A stretch of 64,000 nt of DNA from Burkholderiales bacterium (GTDB taxonomy: Bacteria; Pseudomonadota; Gammaproteobacteria; Burkholderiales; SG8-39): positions 1-64,000 of the forward strand of contig JACZJV010000009.1 of assembly GCA_014860355.1 (NCBI GenBank). Direction: 5' to 3'. The notes beneath the pieces were generated by a model. The model was not told where the DNA came from and ran no database searches. It saw only the letters and a list, made by a program, of their open reading frames with translations. The first letter of the stretch is position 1; the number at the start of each line of letters is the position of its first letter. A program made the position numbers and the translations under genes. Below are positions 60,893 through 64,000 of the stretch, piece by piece.

Positions 60893-63800
60893 TGGCACGA
60901 GGACGCCCGAAAAAGAGCGCCGCCACGGTTGCACCCGCCGGTTCTTCTGCGCCGCGGAGTCGCGCTAACAATCGGCCGCAGGTCCCGTTCGCCTACAAGC
61001 TCGTTCTCAACCAGTGGCTACTCTCGCTTTTCAACGTGAAGCGATTCGAGGACCTGGCCGAGCACCTGCGCAACGAGGCGCTGGAAGGACTGGATGAGAA
61101 CAACATCCATCACTTCCACCACGCGCTCACCGCACAGCTCTTCAATCTCACGCAACTGCCGACTGAGCTTTTGCTTGAGTACGACCAGAACATTGTTAAA
61201 CATACGCAGCGGCTAAATGAACGCCGGATCACACGCGGCGAGGAGCCGATTGTCTGGAAGTACTTCCAGTACCTGACACTGCTCTTTACCGAGATCTATC
61301 TCGACCGCTACTTCCGCGACCCAAAGGCCCTGCTCGCGGCACTGAACGCGCAGGTGGCTATCTATAACGCCGACAAGCCCGAGGCTGACCAGGTCGCACC
61401 TTTTGACGTGTCCGTCGAGGCCTGGCCACAGCTCAATAAGCTCGCCTACTGGATGGCCACTGGCAGCGGCAAGACGCTGCTCATGCACGCCAACATCCTG
61501 CAATACCAGTATGCCCTCAGCAAGCACGGCCGGCGGCGCGAGATGAACCGTATCCTCCTGCTGACGCCCAACGAGGGGCTCTCGCAGCAGCACTTGCGCG
61601 AGTTTGAGGCGGCGGGCATTGAAGCGGAACTGTTTAATAAGGACGGACGCGGGCTGTTCAGCGGACAGGCTGTCGAGATCATCGAAGTGACGCGGTTGCG
61701 CGACGAGATGGGCGATAGAACGATCGCCATCGACGCCTTCGAAGGCAACAATCTGGTGCTGGTTGATGAAGGGCACCGCGGCGCCAGCGGCGGCGAAGAG
61801 GGTGCGTGGATGCGTTTTCGCAATGCCCTGTGCGAGAAGGGCTTTTCCTTCGAGTACTCGGCCACCTTTGGGCAGGCGGTCAAGGGCAGCCCCAGGCTCA
61901 CTGAGGTGTACGCCAAGGGTACGCTGTTCGACTATTCATACCGCTACTTTTACGGCGACGGCTTTGGCAAGGACTACCAGATCCTCAACCTCGACGAGGG
62001 AACCCAGCAGAATCACCTCGAGTTGTATCTGGTCGCGAGCCTGCTCTCGTTCTACCAGCAGCAGCGGCTCTATCGAGAGCGTAGCGCGGACTTTCGGCCA
62101 TTCAACATCGAAAAGCCCCTGTGGATTTTCGTTGGCGGCAGCGTGACCGCGACGCTGGCCACGCGGGATGCTTCAGACATCGTTGAGATTCTGCAGTTTT
62201 TCGGGCGCTATGTTGCAGACCGATCGGGCAGTATTCAGCGTATCGAGCGCGTCCTGAACCAGGGCCTCATTACGGCGGCGGGTAGGAATCTGTTCACCGG
62301 GCGCTTTGCGTATATCAATGCTTGCGGACTCTCACCGGCCCAGGTTTTCGACGAGACGCTCGCGACACTTTTCAACGCACCTGGCGGCGGGCAGCTCTAT
62401 GTCGAGAACCTGAAGGGGGCGACCGGCGAAGTGGCGCTAAGGTTGGGTGCGGAGAACGAGGCGTTCGGTGTTATCAACGTCGGCGACGACGCCAAGCTGG
62501 TAAAGCTGTGCGACGAGAACGGACTTTCCACGGGCCAGCGCGAGTTTTCGGGGTCTCTTTTCCACGAGATCAACAAGCCGGAATCGACGGTGAACCTGCT
62601 GATCGGGTCAAAAAAATTCACCGAGGGCTGGAACAGCTGGCGTGTCTCGACGATGGGTCTGATGAACGTGGGCAAAGGGGAGGGCGCGCAGATCATCCAG
62701 CTCTTCGGGCGCGGGGTGCGGCTAAAGGGCTATGACCTCAGCCTCAAGCGCAGCGGCAAGACGGATCTACCGGAAGGCGTGGAGCGGCCCAAGCACATCG
62801 GCGCGCTCGAGACACTCGGTATCTTCGGCATCCATGCTGACTACATGGCACAGTTCCGGGACTTTCTCGAAGAGGAGGGGTTGCCCACCAATGATGACCG
62901 CGTCGAGTTCCTGCTGCCGGTGATCAAAAATCTCGGCACACAGAAACTCAAGACGATCCGACTCAAGAAGACGATCAACGGTGTCAGTACCGAGTTCGGC
63001 GATGCGTTTCGCAAGCTCGCGCCGGTACCGACGCTGGCAATACCGGACCCCGGCCGTGATCCGAGCACCGAGTACTTGCAGAAGAACCAGGTCGTTCTCA
63101 ATTGGTATCCGAAAATCCAGGCAATGAAGTCGGGTGGGCTGGTGGGCGGCGATGCGGATGCCGCGCCAAATGAGACACATCTGAGCCCCCGGCATGTAGC
63201 TTTTCTCGACATCGACCGTCTTTACTTCGAGCTGGAGGGATTCAAAGCGGAGCGAGGCTGGTACAACCTGAACCTGACGCGGCTCGGGGTCGAGGCGCTG
63301 CTCGCTGACCAAAGCTGGTACAGGTTGCAAATTCCCGCAGAGGAGCTGAAGGGCGATTCGTTCGAGAAGGTGCGCCTCTGGGAGGAAATTGCCGCCGCGC
63401 TCCTCAAGAAGTATACCGAGCGGTACTACACATTTCGCAAGCGCGAGTGGGAGCTGCCGCACCTCGAGTATCGCAATCTGGAAGCCGACGACCCGAACTT
63501 CATGGGTGTAAGGGACTCGCCGGATGCGGGCTACTACCGCATTTTGATCGACAAGTCGCAGGAGGAGATCGTCGCCAAGCTCGGCGAGCTCAAGGCCTCC
63601 ATCGAGAACGGCGAGCTCAAGCCCTGGGAGTTCCGGGGCATGAAGGCCATTTGGTTTGGCAAGCACCTGTACCAGCCGCTGCTCTACCTAGACTCGAACA
63701 TCGTCGAAATCAGCCCGGCGCCGTTGAACAAAGGCGAGCGCCACTTCGTGGAGGATCTCAAAGCATTCCACGATGGGCATGCCGATTTCTTCAAGACGCG

Positions 63801-64000
63801 AGAGCTCTATTTGCTGCGCAACCTCAGCAAAGGCCGCGGTGTGGGCTTCTTCGAAGCGGGCAACTTTCATCCGGACTTTATCCTCTGGCTGCTTACGGGC
63901 GCCGAGCAGCAAGTCATATTCGTGGACCCTAAAGGGATCCGGAACCTTGGGCCGAGCGATCCTAAGATCCAGTTCCACGAGACCATCAAGGAGATCGAAC
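60892..64000 (+). CDS. Type III restriction-like helicase with C-terminal nuclease domain (runs off the window)
   Basis: At least 1036 residues are present and the end is missing. It has Walker [13 protein letters not shown] (near 188), DEGH in [10 protein letters not shown] (near 290), SATF as motif [15 protein letters not shown] and the motif VI region [13 protein letters not shown]. Near residue 985-1015 a nuclease-like site occurs: [10 protein letters not shown] and VIFVDPKG, the PD-(D/E)XK pattern with Asp in place of the usual Glu. The N-terminus is basic (ARGRPKK). It would cut unmodified DNA together with the methyltransferase. Confidence 0.88.
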   Translation, partial: MARGRPKKSAATVAPAGSSAPRSRANNRPQVPFAYKLVLNQWLLSLFNVKRFEDLAEHLRNEALEGLDENNIHHFHHALTAQLFNLTQLPTELLLEYDQNIVKHTQRLNERRITRGEEPIVWKYFQYLTLLFTEIYLDRYFRDPKALLAALNAQVAIYNADKPEADQVAPFDVSVEAWPQLNKLAYWMATGSGKTLLMHANILQYQYALSKHGRRREMNRILLLTPNEGLSQQHLREFEAAGIEAELFNKDGRGLFSGQAVEIIEVTRLRDEMGDRTIAIDAFEGNNLVLVDEGHRGASGGEEGAWMRFRNALCEKGFSFEYSATFGQAVKGSPRLTEVYAKGTLFDYSYRYFYGDGFGKDYQILNLDEGTQQNHLELYLVASLLSFYQQQRLYRERSADFRPFNIEKPLWIFVGGSVTATLATRDASDIVEILQFFGRYVADRSGSIQRIERVLNQGLITAAGRNLFTGRFAYINACGLSPAQVFDETLATLFNAPGGGQLYVENLKGATGEVALRLGAENEAFGVINVGDDAKLVKLCDENGLSTGQREFSGSLFHEINKPESTVNLLIGSKKFTEGWNSWRVSTMGLMNVGKGEGAQIIQLFGRGVRLKGYDLSLKRSGKTDLPEGVERPKHIGALETLGIFGIHADYMAQFRDFLEEEGLPTNDDRVEFLLPVIKNLGTQKLKTIRLKKTINGVSTEFGDAFRKLAPVPTLAIPDPGRDPSTEYLQKNQVVLNWYPKIQAMKSGGLVGGDADAAPNETHLSPRHVAFLDIDRLYFELEGFKAERGWYNLNLTRLGVEALLADQSWYRLQIPAEELKGDSFEKVRLWEEIAAALLKKYTERYYTFRKREWELPHLEYRNLEADDPNFMGVRDSPDAGYYRILIDKSQEEIVAKLGELKASIENGELKPWEFRGMKAIWFGKHLYQPLLYLDSNIVEISPAPLNKGERHFVEDLKAFHDGHADFFKTRELYLLRNLSKGRGVGFFEAGNFHPDFILWLLTGAEQQVIFVDPKGIRNLGPSDPKIQFHETIKEIE

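Noticed and set aside
1-64000. CRISPR arrays, rRNA or complete tRNA genes, insertion sequences with transposase
   Set aside because: I looked for regular repeat-spacer patterns, rRNA and tRNA signatures and transposase DDE motifs. None were seen in the window.

Overview
The window is high-GC DNA that reads like a betaproteobacterial chromosome. Support comes from a Bug/TctC-type solute carrier with its tripartite tricarboxylate transporter, NnrS, a FlhDC-like pair, tight ATGA-type gene overlaps and good AGGAG ribosome sites. This is inference from gene content; no rRNA or tRNA is present to anchor it. Genes fill most of the window, interrupted by several visibly decayed stretches.

1-9.2 kb: a nitrosative/respiratory cluster. 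It holds a B-family heme-copper oxidase (50-residue subunit, CuA subunit II, subunit I), a c-type cytochrome lipoprotein, a MarR regulator with a Yip1-like membrane protein, NnrS and a SirB2-like protein. Subunit I has Gln where the oxidase His-Tyr cofactor Tyr should be, so it may be a nitric oxide reductase. Three copies of one palindrome (TATCA-N5-TGATA) sit in front of different transcription units and define a local regulon. 9.3-13.1 kb: TetR plus a DevBCA-type ABC exporter. 13.1-16.2 kb: ECF sigma, anti-sigma and periplasmic sensor, followed by two DUF6448-like secreted proteins. The sigma gene and the DUF6448 pair each have a GGAAC-N16-CGTTT promoter, so they form one regulon. 16.6-18.4 kb: GST and tRNA 2-selenouridine synthase.

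18.4-28.9 kb: the regulatory/replication end of an integrative conjugative element (FlhDC-like pair, ParA, ParB, DUF2857, winged-helix proteins, PFL_4669-type protein, SSB, DUF3577, RadC, DUF932). No transfer genes follow, so it looks truncated. Three genes carry the same nested stem-loop leader. 29.4-32 kb: a 5TM-PAS-GAF-PAS-HD-GYP phosphodiesterase. 32.9-41.6 kb: a carboxylate uptake and CoA-activation operon (CoA ligase, acyl-CoA dehydrogenase, TctC/B/A, CaiB-type CoA-transferase, LysR).

41.8-64 kb: a defence island. It begins with a Thoeris-like operon on the minus strand: a clear ThsB, two further TIR-type proteins, and a SLOG-patatin protein in the place of the usual NAD-consuming ThsA. 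This is the best candidate for an undescribed system. Then come a YedK-type DNA-protein crosslink protein, an alpha/beta hydrolase, a tyrosine recombinase beside a hairpin-rich noncoding region, an AbiEi/AbiEii system with recognisable operators, and a restriction-like operon (SNF2 helicase, TcmP, DUF5131, adenine methyltransferase, type III-like helicase-nuclease that runs off the window). A 36-codon relic of another methyltransferase allele between the SNF2 gene and tcmP shows that this operon has been remodelled.

Gene relics recur: an MFS transporter with an internal deletion, 5' stubs of nitronate monooxygenase and acyl-CoA dehydrogenase genes, and 3' stubs of AlkB-like and AbiEii-like genes.
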